Positions 36,683 to 44,901 of a DNA stretch of 64,000 nucleotides are shown piece by piece. This stretch comes from Ktedonobacter robiniae (GTDB lineage Bacteria; Chloroflexota; Ktedonobacteria; Ktedonobacterales; Ktedonobacteraceae). Each line of letters opens with the position of its first letter. The stretch's first letter is position 1. The stretch covers positions 62,001-126,000 of the forward strand of contig NZ_BNJG01000002.1 in the NCBI RefSeq assembly GCF_016587375.1. The letters are read 5' to 3'. The translations under genes and the position numbers were made by a program. The notes under the pieces are model-generated. The model worked only from the letters and a program-made list of their open reading frames with translations, searched no databases and was not told where the DNA came from.

Positions 36683-37366
36683 TCAGGAGTTCGCTCTCTC
36701 AACTAGGGGAAGGGTGAACCAGAACGTGGAGCCTTGTCCAGGGGAACTCTCTACCCCCACTTCCCCTCCCTGTCGTTGAATAAGCTGTCCGCAAATATAC
36801 AATCCCAGGCCAAGATTGACACCTGTTCCACTTTGGACGGTAATTCCTTCAGCACGATAGAAGCGTTCCCAGATCTGTTTTTGTTGTTGCGGTGTAAGCC
36901 CCTGTCCCCTATCAGTTACAGCGACGCGCACCCGATGCCCTTCTTTCGTGACCGCAATCACCACAGGTTGGCTGGCAATCGAATATTTGAGTGCATTCGA
37001 GAGATAATTGGCAATGACTTGCCCTATGCGATCCGCATCCGCATGGATTGGCAGCTCTTCTTCTCTGGTCTGTAAGGAAATGGTGCGCATTGGAGCAATG
37101 GTATGTTGGTCATCAACTGCTTCGCGTACAATCGTGATCACGTTGCAGGGAGCAAGATGAAGTTCTAAGCCATTGACTTGAAGACGTGAGATATCAAGAA
37201 GATCATTCACCAGTCGACCCTGCACCCGTACCTGCCGCTCCACTCGCTCAAGGGCGGTTTGCATCGAACTGATCGTGGCGTGGAGCTCAGGATACTGCGC
37301 GGCATTCTCGCTCAATTGCGCGAGGCGTCGACTCACAAGCTGAAGATTCCCCTTAATGGTGGTCAT
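36683..37366 (-). CDS. histidine kinase C-terminal half (DHp helix 2 + ATPase)
   Basis: 227 residues. It starts MTTIKGNLQLVSRRLAQ, which is the sequence that directly follows the phosphorylated histidine box in HisKA kinases. It then has the N box VIANYLSNALKYS, the G1 box VAVTDRGQGLTPQQQKQIWE and the G2 box GVNLGLGLYICGQLI. It therefore has the ATPase but not the phospho-acceptor. Its ATG overlaps the stop of the upstream half (ATGA). Either a one-base deletion split the gene or the halves are coupled by termination-reinitiation and assemble. Confidence 0.85.
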   Translation of the reverse strand: MTTIKGNLQLVSRRLAQLSENAAQYPELHATISSMQTALERVERQVRVQGRLVNDLLDISRLQVNGLELHLAPCNVITIVREAVDDQHTIAPMRTISLQTREEELPIHADADRIGQVIANYLSNALKYSIASQPVVIAVTKEGHRVRVAVTDRGQGLTPQQQKQIWERFYRAEGITVQSGTGVNLGLGLYICGQLIQRQGGEVGVESSPGQGSTFWFTLPLVERANS

Positions 37367-37914
37367 GGGGTCTGTAATTCATGTCCGGTAATGCCAATAA
37401 ACTCGTCCATGCGCCGAACCGTTTCACGGAGCACCAGTTCCGTTGCGTGAGAGATGGCCTGCTCTTCTGCAAGACGCTCACGTTGGGTAATATCATGGTT
37501 TATCTCTACAATAGCGGTTATGCGTCCTGAGGATGGATGTTGAATCAGTCCCTGACGACTTTCCACGATCACCTCTTGTCCATCACGACACGTATGGATC
37601 AGTATGCCCTCCCATTGGCCTTCCTGGCTGAGCAGAGTCGTTACTTCTTCCAGTGAATGGGGGAAGCGTGTCTTGAGCAGGATATGGGCCGTTTTCCCCA
37701 CCGCATCCTCTGCACTCCAGCCGTAGAGTTCTTGTGCTCCTCGATTCCAGGAGAGAATCACATCATGAGGATCACGAACGAGAATTGCATCATGGGCACG
37801 TTCGAGCAACTGTGCCTGAAGCTGAAGAAAGTTGTCAAAAGAGGCGTCCGTAGCACGAGGATGGTCATGGGGTAAAGAAGAAACATTATCGTGATTCTGA
37901 GCAATGTTCCGCAT
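37363..37914 (-). CDS. PAS domain + HisKA His-box half of a kinase
   Basis: 183 residues. A PAS domain (DAILVRDPHDVILSWNRGAQ, ELYGWSAEDAVGKTAHILLK) leads to HisKA helix 1, which ends exactly after the phospho-acceptor box DEFIGITGHELQTP. One extra C in the CCCC run at the junction would restore a single 410-residue kinase. The stop TGA overlaps the start of the next frame. No transmembrane segment, so the kinase is cytoplasmic. Confidence 0.85.
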   Translation of the reverse strand: MRNIAQNHDNVSSLPHDHPRATDASFDNFLQLQAQLLERAHDAILVRDPHDVILSWNRGAQELYGWSAEDAVGKTAHILLKTRFPHSLEEVTTLLSQEGQWEGILIHTCRDGQEVIVESRQGLIQHPSSGRITAIVEINHDITQRERLAEEQAISHATELVLRETVRRMDEFIGITGHELQTP

Positions 37915-38234
37915 CTGTTACAAGAGAGCTCCTTTCTTTGAGCATAGGCATGCTCTCATAGAGAAGAAGGAAGAGGCAGAGCCTGCCTTTGCCTCCTCTT
38001 ACCGCATCCGTATCCCTTATCTTGTGGGGTGTAGAGCAGAAGGGCAAGCTATGAGGTGAGCACAACGAGCAGGGAATGCTCTGTTGATGCCCAGAGAACG
38101 CTGACACGATCGTGCGCATCAAAAACAGTGTGATACCTTTTATGAGGGCGTTGGATAAGAACCGTTGTGTCTCATTATGGTCAATTGCTGGGGAAAGATC
38201 TCCCCATTTCCCGCTCTAGTATAGCACAGACGAA
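37915..38234. other. intergenic, kinase promoter region
   Basis: No gene. The upstream part is GC-poor and holds no clear promoter. Confidence 0.3.
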
Positions 38235-38290
38235 AAGGAAACAGTCAGATACTCCATGGCGAAAGCCAGGGGCTTGTCCCTAAGCCGAAG
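38235..38290 (-). ncRNA. candidate omega-RNA 3' part / right end of TnpB element
   Basis: Minus-strand sequence after the TnpB stop: AAGCCCCTGGCTTTCGCCAT, preceded by a CTTCGG-loop stem. In IS200/IS605 elements such hairpins form the right end, and the guide (omega) RNA overlaps the 3' end of tnpB here. Assigned by position and pattern only. Confidence 0.5.
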
Positions 38291-39485
38291 CTTGAGACGA
38301 GAGGACGTCTGACAGCGACCCACTCAGGACAGGTCTACCACCCTGAGCAAGACAAAATTTGTCTCGGATGTTACATGCAGCATTGAGGTCGGCATTCAGT
38401 TGATACCCGCAGGAGCGACAGTGAAAGACCGATTGAGAACGCCGATTGTTGCGTGCTTGATGCCCACAACGAGAACAGGTCTGCGAGGTATGACGCGGAT
38501 CAATGCGTTCAACCACCATTCCCTGTTCTTGCCCTTTGTAGACAATGAAGCCGTACAACTGCGCAAAGGACCAGGAATGCAACTTACGTTGTCCTTCACC
38601 TTTGCGATGTCGGACTCCTTCTCGAATATTGGTCAAGTTCTCAAGCACAATTGTTGCTCCAGGGGGTACGCTTTGCACGATGCGTTTGGAGAGAACATGG
38701 TCACAGTCCCGGTGGAAAAGCATCTGCTTACGCGACAGCTTTTTGAGATGCCGTTTGGCAGACGTGGTTCCTTTGGACTGAAGTTTGCGACGGAGACGGA
38801 AAGTACGGCGGTCAACCTCTTTCCAGTGGCGAGAGCCAAGGAAGTGACGGTTGGAAGTCACAGCAGGACGATTCAAGCCCAAGTCCACACCAACAACCGT
38901 GTCATTGGCTTGAACAACAGGTTCGGGAACATTGACCACGACATGCAGCCACCATTTCCCTTTGCGGTGGATCAGGTCAGCAGTAGCAATTTTACACCCA
39001 CGATATCGCTCACTGAAATGAGGAACGGTAAAGGGAAGAGTCATTTTGCCTTGTGTGGTCGAAACGCGAATCGTTTGTGTTTCCCAATTGAGGGAGTAGG
39101 TGTGAACATTGTAACGAACCGCACACTGCTCAGAGGAAGGGCAACGAACAGGCTTGAAGAGAGGAACGGGTTTCCCCTGTTTCTGTGCTGTAGCAACCTT
39201 TTTCGGATAGGACGCTTCCTTCTTGGCTTTCCAGGTGAAAGCACTGCGAAGCGTTTCGGTGGCTTTGACCCGAGCCTGAATGAGCAAGTCACTCACCAGA
39301 CCAGGACACAAGGATTTCGTCTCGTAGTAGGTGGCATGATGAAGCCTGACACCGTTCTTCTCGCTATGCTGCCAACCATAGACACACACATGATTGTAGG
39401 CAACGGTAAACTGCACCAACGTTTCCTGCAAGACTTGGAACTGTTCTGTATTCGGTTGAAGTTGAATCCGCACCGTTCTATCCAT
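38280..39485 (-). CDS. tnpB: TnpB RNA-guided nuclease (IS200/IS605)
   Basis: 401 residues from MDRTVRIQLQPNTEQF. The RuvC acids are complete: DTVVGVDLGLNRPAV, ATIVLENLTNI and YQLNADLNAACNIRD. The four-cysteine zinc finger (SQTCSRCGHQ and FHCRSCGY) lies between the last two. An N-terminal helix-turn-helix region and the characteristic IDPRHTSQTC are present. No tnpA gene accompanies it, so it would need one in trans to move. It is complete and could be an active guide-RNA nuclease. Confidence 0.92.
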   Translation of the reverse strand: MDRTVRIQLQPNTEQFQVLQETLVQFTVAYNHVCVYGWQHSEKNGVRLHHATYYETKSLCPGLVSDLLIQARVKATETLRSAFTWKAKKEASYPKKVATAQKQGKPVPLFKPVRCPSSEQCAVRYNVHTYSLNWETQTIRVSTTQGKMTLPFTVPHFSERYRGCKIATADLIHRKGKWWLHVVVNVPEPVVQANDTVVGVDLGLNRPAVTSNRHFLGSRHWKEVDRRTFRLRRKLQSKGTTSAKRHLKKLSRKQMLFHRDCDHVLSKRIVQSVPPGATIVLENLTNIREGVRHRKGEGQRKLHSWSFAQLYGFIVYKGQEQGMVVERIDPRHTSQTCSRCGHQARNNRRSQSVFHCRSCGYQLNADLNAACNIRDKFCLAQGGRPVLSGSLSDVLSSQASA

Positions 39486-39994
39486 GCACAAATCATACCA
39501 TATATGTGGTATTTGTACCAAATAGCAAAAAAAAAGGAGTGTGCCATGCTCTTCCCCATGTCTCAAGCCAGAGGTCCCGCATGGCGCGGTTCTTATGATG
39601 GAAAATGACAAAAATGATGTTTTGCCCTTTTGCACTCTATTTTTTTCTTTGACGGCTCCGCTCAATTTTTGAAAAAATACCCGTTTCGGGTATACTATCA
39701 TTGACAATCGCTTGCCAAAGATGACTTACTAGGAAGGGAAGAACATCGTGCGAATTTTCTTCCCTTCCCATCTGCGCTCACTCATTACTGGTGATGACGT
39801 GCTTTGACGATCCCCATACCATCCGCAAGCCTTCTCGTAGAGAGCATGATGCGCGTAGCCGATAGCGTGTGGTCATCCAAGGAGTGATTATTCCAGTCAA
39901 GACATCCATGAGCCGCATTCCCCTCATTTTTATCGTGGAATGTTCTTCCCAGAAGAGGCAGGTTTCCTATCTGCCTTGAGAGGAGCCATAGCCG
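39486..39994. other. intergenic with two hairpins
   Basis: A stem ATACCA/TGGTAT at 39494-39511 lies just before tnpB and may be the left-end hairpin of the element. A second stem, ATACCCG/CGGGTAT at 39677-39693, is a further candidate. No gene. Confidence 0.4.
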
Positions 39995-40693
39995 ATGACC
40001 TACTCACCTCAAAACAGGAGCAAGGAACGCCAAGAAGCCTGTCACCAAGCCGAGCAGATCACAGCCATCTGCGAACAATTTCATATCACGCTCGATGCTA
40101 TTGACTGGCAACAGTTTGGCATGCAGGCTTCAGTAAAAGTGGATAGCATTGAGATTGCTTCGCTCCTGACCCTCAGCCGGCGTACAAGTGATAATCTTCT
40201 TCGTCAAATCCAAATCAAGCTTTTTGAACATGCAGCACTCAAGGCTATTCACGCACACCCCAACCTGAAAGCCTTGATGTGGACCCCTGTTGAGGTTGTA
40301 CAGCCACAGACCTTTTTCAGTTTCTGGATTGTGACGATGGAAACGGATGAGCGCGTCTCCATCATTGAGTCTCTTAAAAATGGGCGTCGCGTCTATGAAC
40401 TCTATACGCTTGACGGAAGTGATGAACAACTCATCCAGCTTTTTGGGCCGATGGGTGAAGGAACGTACCCGCTTGGGGAGAAGGTCACCATTCAGGTGCG
40501 GGAACGTCAATATACCGGAGAAATCCGCTACATTCTTTCTCCCGGTAAAAATCCTCTGCTTCGCAAATATGTATCAAAGGGATCTCCAAACATGTCAGGC
40601 AAAGCGTACCCTAGTGAAAGCGTTGCAAGATATCTGGTGAATTGCCATGATGGCTTTCCCCATATTGTGACTCAGTTACAAATCGTCGGCTAG
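39995..40693 (+). CDS. hypothetical protein
   Basis: 232 residues, soluble. An N-terminal helical region (RQEACHQAEQITAICEQFHI) precedes a mixed region (KALMWTPVEVVQPQTFFSFW, then RVSIIESLKNGRRVYELYTL). I recognise no family. GAGGAG lies 9 nt before the ATG, so the gene is probably real. It is flanked by a TnpB element and by minus-strand genes. Confidence 0.6.
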   Translation: MTYSPQNRSKERQEACHQAEQITAICEQFHITLDAIDWQQFGMQASVKVDSIEIASLLTLSRRTSDNLLRQIQIKLFEHAALKAIHAHPNLKALMWTPVEVVQPQTFFSFWIVTMETDERVSIIESLKNGRRVYELYTLDGSDEQLIQLFGPMGEGTYPLGEKVTIQVRERQYTGEIRYILSPGKNPLLRKYVSKGSPNMSGKAYPSESVARYLVNCHDGFPHIVTQLQIVG

Positions 40694-41009
40694 TGAGAAA
40701 TGCACTCCTGAAAAGAGGATGGGCCTGCTGGAAGCAGGACAGGTGGAGAGACGAAAGAGGCAGAGAGGCCCCCGGCACGAACGGAAAAAGTAGAGAGCGT
40801 AGCCACGTCTCCCTTGCGAAGGGCTGCGCCTTCCTATTTCAGTGCGCATATCGCATGTTAAGCTATTCTTTTCTTCTCTCGTTGGTTTCGCCGTATGGAT
40901 GGAGAATCCAACAGGTTATGCCCCGTCAGAACCTTCAAAAAGGTTCTACGGTAGAAATGGAAAAATTGATGGCGATACTAACGCTGAACCAGATCGAAGG
41001 GGTGAGAAG
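40694..41009. other. intergenic, no gene recognised
   Basis: No supported gene. A 159-codon frame starting at 40693 has unlikely composition and overlaps the terminator and the minus-strand gene. Confidence 0.35.
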
Positions 41010-41042
41010 AAGGCGGGTATGCCCATGGGATACCCGCCTTTT
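41010..41042 (-). terminator. bidirectional terminator-like hairpin
   Basis: The arms AAGGCGGGTAT (41010-41020) and ATACCCGCCTT (41030-41040) form a perfect 11-bp stem, 14 bp beyond the stop codon of the 41056-41403 gene. It most likely ends that minus-strand operon. Confidence 0.65.
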
Positions 41043-41055
41043 GCGTCCCCTGCTC

Positions 41056-41403
41056 TTAGGGATGGGATGTCTGGTTCTCCGTTCGCTTGGTAGAGGCAAG
41101 TTTCATCCAATCGAGGGCATAGGTAGGGGTGGAATACCCAAGAAAGTTGCCGCTATCGAGCATGAGTTTTAACTTGCTGGTTTCCAGATCTGGTGCCATC
41201 GCCGCCACAAAGCGGTGCCCATCGCTTGCTTCCACCAAAGCCCAGCACACGACCGGCTCCGTAAAGTATCCTGGTTCGCCTTGTTCTGGCTCTTCTATCG
41301 TGCCCCAGACGGCACCCCAGCCTGGCAGCGCAGGCATAATCTGCACTATAGTGAGGTTCTCTGTTTCCAGTTCTGCTCCTTCGAGTTCTCTGATTGGTTC
41401 CAT
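41056..41403 (-). CDS. hypothetical protein
   Basis: About 115 residues, acidic (EPIRELEGAELETENLTIVQ; EEPEQGEPGYFTEPVVCWAL). No domain recognised. AAAGGTGG lies upstream of the start. It follows the 41478-41717 gene on the same strand and ends just before a terminator, so the two probably form an operon. Confidence 0.55.
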   Translation of the reverse strand: MEPIRELEGAELETENLTIVQIMPALPGWGAVWGTIEEPEQGEPGYFTEPVVCWALVEASDGHRFVAAMAPDLETSKLKLMLDSGNFLGYSTPTYALDWMKLASTKRTENQTSHP

Positions 41404-41477
41404 GCTTTCCACCTTTCTTTTATGTCTTGTTTTTCGTCATCCTTGAAGAGGATGCCAGCTCTTTCTCTGGGGAGAGC

Positions 41478-41717
41478 TCACGCAAGCCCAGAGCTGTAGC
41501 CCTCCAGAAACGCTCTTATGCAGACCCCTGCGCGTTCATGAGTCGCGGCTACGCTCATCTGTTGGTTGGATTTAAAGAGAGAGATCTGGGCAAAATCAGC
41601 AGCCAGAATCGCAAGGGCCTCCTCCGTGAGGACGCGCTGCTGTTGGTTGTGCCATTGCTTCATCTGTTGGCCTTGCACATAGGCTTCTTGCTGGATCTGT
41701 TCCTTACTTTCTGGCAT
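41478..41717 (-). CDS. small hypothetical protein
   Basis: 79 residues, glutamine-rich and helical (MPESKEQIQQEAYVQGQQMK; LTEEALAILAADFAQ). GAAGGAG lies 6 nt before the start. No family recognised. Probably cotranscribed with the following gene. Confidence 0.55.
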   Translation of the reverse strand: MPESKEQIQQEAYVQGQQMKQWHNQQQRVLTEEALAILAADFAQISLFKSNQQMSVAATHERAGVCIRAFLEGYSSGLA

Positions 41718-41923
41718 GTCGGGCTCCTTCTCTGCTGAACATGCGAAAAGAGGACCATCCTCTTCCCCGTTCCCCTGTAGTGCAGTGTACACCCGCTTCT
41801 CTTGCGCGTCAACGCGCTAACCAAATCTCCTCGCCTTTCAACCGTGGTGCGGGTCTTTCTGAGACAAAAAGCATTTCGGGCATGAGGACGAGCACGCTCA
41901 TGCCTGAGAAGAAGAAGGGGAAC

Positions 41924-42409
41924 TTAACGCCTCCCCGCTTCCACTGCCACCTGCTTCTGCTCACTTCTCGTGATACTGATGCGCTTGGGCCGGTTTGACT
42001 CATGAATAGGAACAGTAATCATGAGGAGACCATTGATATACTGGGTTTCGATGTGCTCACTGTCAATGGGTTTGGGAAACGTGACGGAACGCTCAAAGGA
42101 CCCGGGCGCGATTTCCTGGGCTAACCAGGTCACCTGTTGTTCTGGTTTGATAGGGGACTGGAATTGCCCACGAAAGGTAAGGGTGTTGCCCTGAACGGTG
42201 AGTTCAATCTCTTCGGGGGCAATTCCGGGAAGTAAGACATGGACATGGTACGCCTGTTCGCTCTCGAAGACATTGATGGGCGTAGCAAGAGATGATGAGG
42301 GGCCTGCACTCCAAGTCGGCTGGACAAAGCTTTGGGCAAACAGCTGGTTCATCGCATCATGAAGGGTTAATACTTCGCTCAACGGGCTAAAGCGTCGGAC
42401 GATAGTCAT
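41924..42409 (-). CDS. small heat-shock protein Hsp20
   Basis: 161 residues of the alpha-crystallin family from MTIVRRFSPLSEVLTL. The core domain runs from TPINVFESEQAYHVHVLLPG through GNTLTFRGQF, APGSFERSVTFPKPID and YINGLLMITVPIHES to a short RPKRISI (IxI-type) C-terminal motif. It acts as an ATP-independent holdase chaperone. The IS3 element has inserted about 40 bp upstream of its start, which may have separated it from its promoter. Confidence 0.93.
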   Translation of the reverse strand: MTIVRRFSPLSEVLTLHDAMNQLFAQSFVQPTWSAGPSSSLATPINVFESEQAYHVHVLLPGIAPEEIELTVQGNTLTFRGQFQSPIKPEQQVTWLAQEIAPGSFERSVTFPKPIDSEHIETQYINGLLMITVPIHESNRPKRISITRSEQKQVAVEAGRR

Positions 42410-42528
42410 GAGTGTCAACCTTCTGTCAAAAATGTGGTATTTGATTGGAGTGAACCCAAGAGGCCAGACCAAAGGGTAAGGAACCCAGTGGTAGAGTGAA
42501 AAGAGAACACCAACAAGGAGTCAAACAC

Positions 42529-42843
42529 ATGAACGGAAGGGTTCACTCACAAGCCTTCAAACTGATGATTGTGCATCAATTAGCAACGGGCGAACGACGT
42601 CCTGCCCAAATTTGCCGAGAGCATAACCTGCCGTCCAGTCTGGTCTCGCGTTGGCAAAAAGAATACCAGATGCATGGGGAAGCCGCCTTTGCCAGCAAGC
42701 GAGAAGCAGAGCCATCTGCCGAAGCGAAAATTGCTGAGTTGGAGTGTTTCTGTGGACAGTTGGCGATGGAGAATGCCTTATTAAAAAAAGCCTTGGGCAA
42801 GCTCCCGTTGAGCAACGGCATGCCGTCGTTGAACATGCTCTAG
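42529..42843 (+). CDS. IS3 OrfA (transposase HTH subunit)
   Basis: 104 residues with a helix-turn-helix (FKLMIVHQLATGERRPAQIC, LPSSLVSRWQKEYQ) and a leucine-zipper region (IAELECFCGQLAMENALLKK). AGGAG lies 7 nt before the ATG. An A7G run at 42783-42790 near its end is a typical -1 frameshift site for making the OrfAB fusion. Confidence 0.9.
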   Translation: MNGRVHSQAFKLMIVHQLATGERRPAQICREHNLPSSLVSRWQKEYQMHGEAAFASKREAEPSAEAKIAELECFCGQLAMENALLKKALGKLPLSNGMPSLNML

Positions 42844-43691
42844 AGGAGCAGATGCCCTTTTCCATTCGCCAGCTCTGCCAGCTGATGCAGATCAATCGTG
42901 CGTGGTACTCTGCCAAGCGGCACCAACCTGATGAACATTGGAAACAGGAAGCACAGGTGGCATTGCGCGATGAGATCGAACGGATTGTCTTGGATTTTCC
43001 AGGCTATGGGTATCGTCGGGTGACGAAGGCATTACAGCGGGCAGGGCAGCCGATCAACCACAAACGAGTTCTGCGCATCATGCGGGAAGAGTCTTTGTTG
43101 TGTCACTTAAAGCGACATTTTGTGCCCACGACGGATTCGCATCATCCCTACCCAGTGTATCCCAATCTGGTCAATGGACACACCCCAGACGCTCCTGATC
43201 GGATCTGGGTAGCGGACTTGACCTATATTCGCCTCAGAAACGAGTTTGTGTACCTGGCTTGCATTGTCGATGCCTACTCACGACGATGCGTGGGATGGAA
43301 TCTCTCACGCCGAATGGATGCATTGCTGGTGCTTGGAGCCCTGGAGGATGCGCTGGCAACGCGAGAGGTGACCCCTGGGTTGATCCATCATTCCGACCGT
43401 GGTGTACAGTATGCTTGCACCGCCTATGTGGAACGACTCCAGAGTGTGGGCATTCAGATCAGTATGTCAGCCAAGGGCAACGTCTACGACAACGCCAAGG
43501 CAGAGAGTTTCTTCAAGACTTTAAAACAGGAGGAGGTATATCTCAAAGCCTATCAATCCTTTGAGGAGGCAGAGAGCAACATCAGCCAATTTCTTGACGA
43601 TGTCTACAATACCAAACGCTTGCATTCGAGCCTGGGATATGTGCCTCCTGCTGAATTTGAAGCTGCTTACTACCAGCAGCTGTTGCCTTGA
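42744..43691 (+). CDS. IS3 OrfB (DDE transposase)
   Basis: The catalytic part, in the -1 frame relative to OrfA, from about 42852 (MPFSIRQLCQLMQINRAWY) onward. The HTH_21 region is GYGYRRVTKALQRAG. The integrase core has DRIWVADLTYIRL (D), GLIHHSDRGVQYAC (D) and YDNAKAESFFKTLKQE (E). It ends with TKRLHSSLGYVPPAEFE. Complete and apparently active after frameshifting. Confidence 0.93.
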   Translation: MFLWTVGDGECLIKKSLGQAPVEQRHAVVEHALEEQMPFSIRQLCQLMQINRAWYSAKRHQPDEHWKQEAQVALRDEIERIVLDFPGYGYRRVTKALQRAGQPINHKRVLRIMREESLLCHLKRHFVPTTDSHHPYPVYPNLVNGHTPDAPDRIWVADLTYIRLRNEFVYLACIVDAYSRRCVGWNLSRRMDALLVLGALEDALATREVTPGLIHHSDRGVQYACTAYVERLQSVGIQISMSAKGNVYDNAKAESFFKTLKQEEVYLKAYQSFEEAESNISQFLDDVYNTKRLHSSLGYVPPAEFEAAYYQQLLP

Positions 43692-43725
43692 CTTTCCTTC
43701 TGGTCTGCTACCAAGGGTTCACTCC

Positions 43726-43854
43726 ACTGCAAATGCGTCTTGTGGATGATGCAAGAGCCAAGGGGCCTTCTTGACTGTGCAAGCCACATCACCAAACGAG
43801 TCTAAGAGCCATATCGTGCCGCTCTCCTTGTGAAGCATGTCGCGCTCAATTTTT
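43726..43854 (+). repeat. dispersed 129-bp repeat, copy 1 (with MITE)
   Basis: Nearly identical to 52528-52656 (only a few single-base differences seen by eye). It begins ACTGCAAATGCG and ends CGCTCAATTTT. It is interrupted here by the 231-bp insertion at 43855-44085; the continuing sequence (TTTTGCCACAATATG) resumes at about 44091, as in copy 2. Confidence 0.85.
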
Positions 43855-44085
43855 TCTTTTGAGACACAGACGTACCGCAAAAAACGATAAAAACGAGAAC
43901 GTTTGACGTGAGAACGCCTTCGTTGTTGTCCTGTTCTCATGAGAACGCTAAACGTGACGCTAACGTTCTGAGTGACGCTCTCAAGCCGAACGAGATCTTT
44001 CCATGAAAGACGTATCAAACGTTTTTTGCCAGAAGAAACAACGGCGATGTGGCTTCTGTCCTCACACTAACGTTTTTTCAAAAGA
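43855..44085. mobile_element. MITE-like insertion with 7-bp target duplication
   Basis: A 231-bp sequence that splits the dispersed repeat. The flanks show the duplication CAATTTT on both sides (43847-43853 and 44087-44093). Copy 2 of the repeat at 52648-52654 has a single CAATTTT, the empty site. Terminal octamers TCTTTTGA/TCAAAAGA are inverted. The interior is full of AACGTT- and GAACG-type words and encodes nothing evident. Confidence 0.7.
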
Positions 44086-44105
44086 CCAATTTTGCCACAA
44101 TATGA

Positions 44106-44395
44106 TGCAAAATCACACGTATCGCTGGTTCTTAACGCGCGGCATGCCGATGCGCGATGATACTGGCCAGATCCTCAAGTGGTTTGGTACCAGCACCGAC
44201 ATTGAGAAGCAGAAACGAGCGGAGGAAGCACTGCGCCAGAGTCAGGAGCGCGTGAACGCCTTGATGAACTCCAACATTATTGGAATCGATGTCATCGAAA
44301 GGGAGCAGATTGTGGACGCCAACGACACCTTTCTGCGCATGACCGATTATACCCGAGAAGACCTGCATGCCCGGCGCATGAACATGATTGTGATT
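44106..44395 (+). pseudogene. PAS-domain fragment of a sensor kinase
   Basis: The frame YRWFLTRGMPMRDDTGQILK, TSTDIEKQKRAEEALRQSQE, NSNIIGIDVIEREQIVDAND, DYTREDLHARRMNM is a close copy of one PAS linker of the kinase at 44902-47109 (opposite strand). It lacks both ends and any kinase domain. It is a duplicated, truncated remnant. Confidence 0.8.
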
Positions 44396-44901
44396 TTACC
44401 CATAATGTTGCGAAAATCGGCGCAATATGCTTCATTTGTCTATCACCATTTTCTGGCTCACAGACCAGTTTTGCGTTGCGATTGTTGCTCAATCCAGTCG
44501 TAGCCTGAATTGGAGGCGTATCGGAGAAAAACCCGTCAGGACAACGCATTGGGACTCCAGGTGCTTCTGTTGCGTTTGGACATCGGCAATATATGCTACA
44601 CAAAGGCATTTCGAGTTGGTATCAATTGGTGTTCCTTGAAGCAGTTTTGGGGTATGTTCTTGCCCTCCGCTTTGTTGCCCGCTACACTACAAGGACAACG
44701 AGAGGTCAGGCAGAGGAAGGAACCAACGGAACCCAGGAACACGTAGAACTGCTTAAGCAAGGGGCCACCGTATGAAATGCCGGGTTCCGGGAGCACCCAG
44801 AGGTTCGGCCAAACCTCAATACTGTCGACCTCCGCTCTGCTGATCTTCGTCATGTCAACCTCAACTCTGCTGACCTCTGACAAAAGGCGTACTTTCCCTG
44901 C
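44396..44901. other. no clear gene; short pentapeptide-repeat-like frame
   Basis: No intact gene. A plus-strand frame at about 44800-44881 reads LNTVDLRSADLRHVNLNSAD, the A(D/N)LxxA pattern of pentapeptide-repeat proteins. It ends at a stop after four or five repeats, so it is probably a remnant. Confidence 0.35.

Larger units (their letters stand above)
42447..43725 (+). mobile_element. IS3-family insertion sequence
   Basis: A 1.28-kb element. The imperfect terminal inverted repeats are GGAGTGAACCC...AGACCA at 42447-42480 and its complement at 43696-43725. It carries orfA and orfB in overlapping frames. No clear target duplication: the right end abuts a dispersed repeat starting at 43726. 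Confidence 0.85.

Noticed and set aside
38400-39608. 402-codon plus-strand frame
   Set aside because: It lies entirely opposite the tnpB gene, whose motifs are unmistakable on the minus strand.
40693-41172. 159-codon plus-strand frame
   Set aside because: It runs through a terminator and over a better supported minus-strand gene; no signature.
42440-43735. Target-site duplication of the IS3 element
   Set aside because: The three to five bases at the two ends (ATT and ACT) do not match, so no duplication was recorded.
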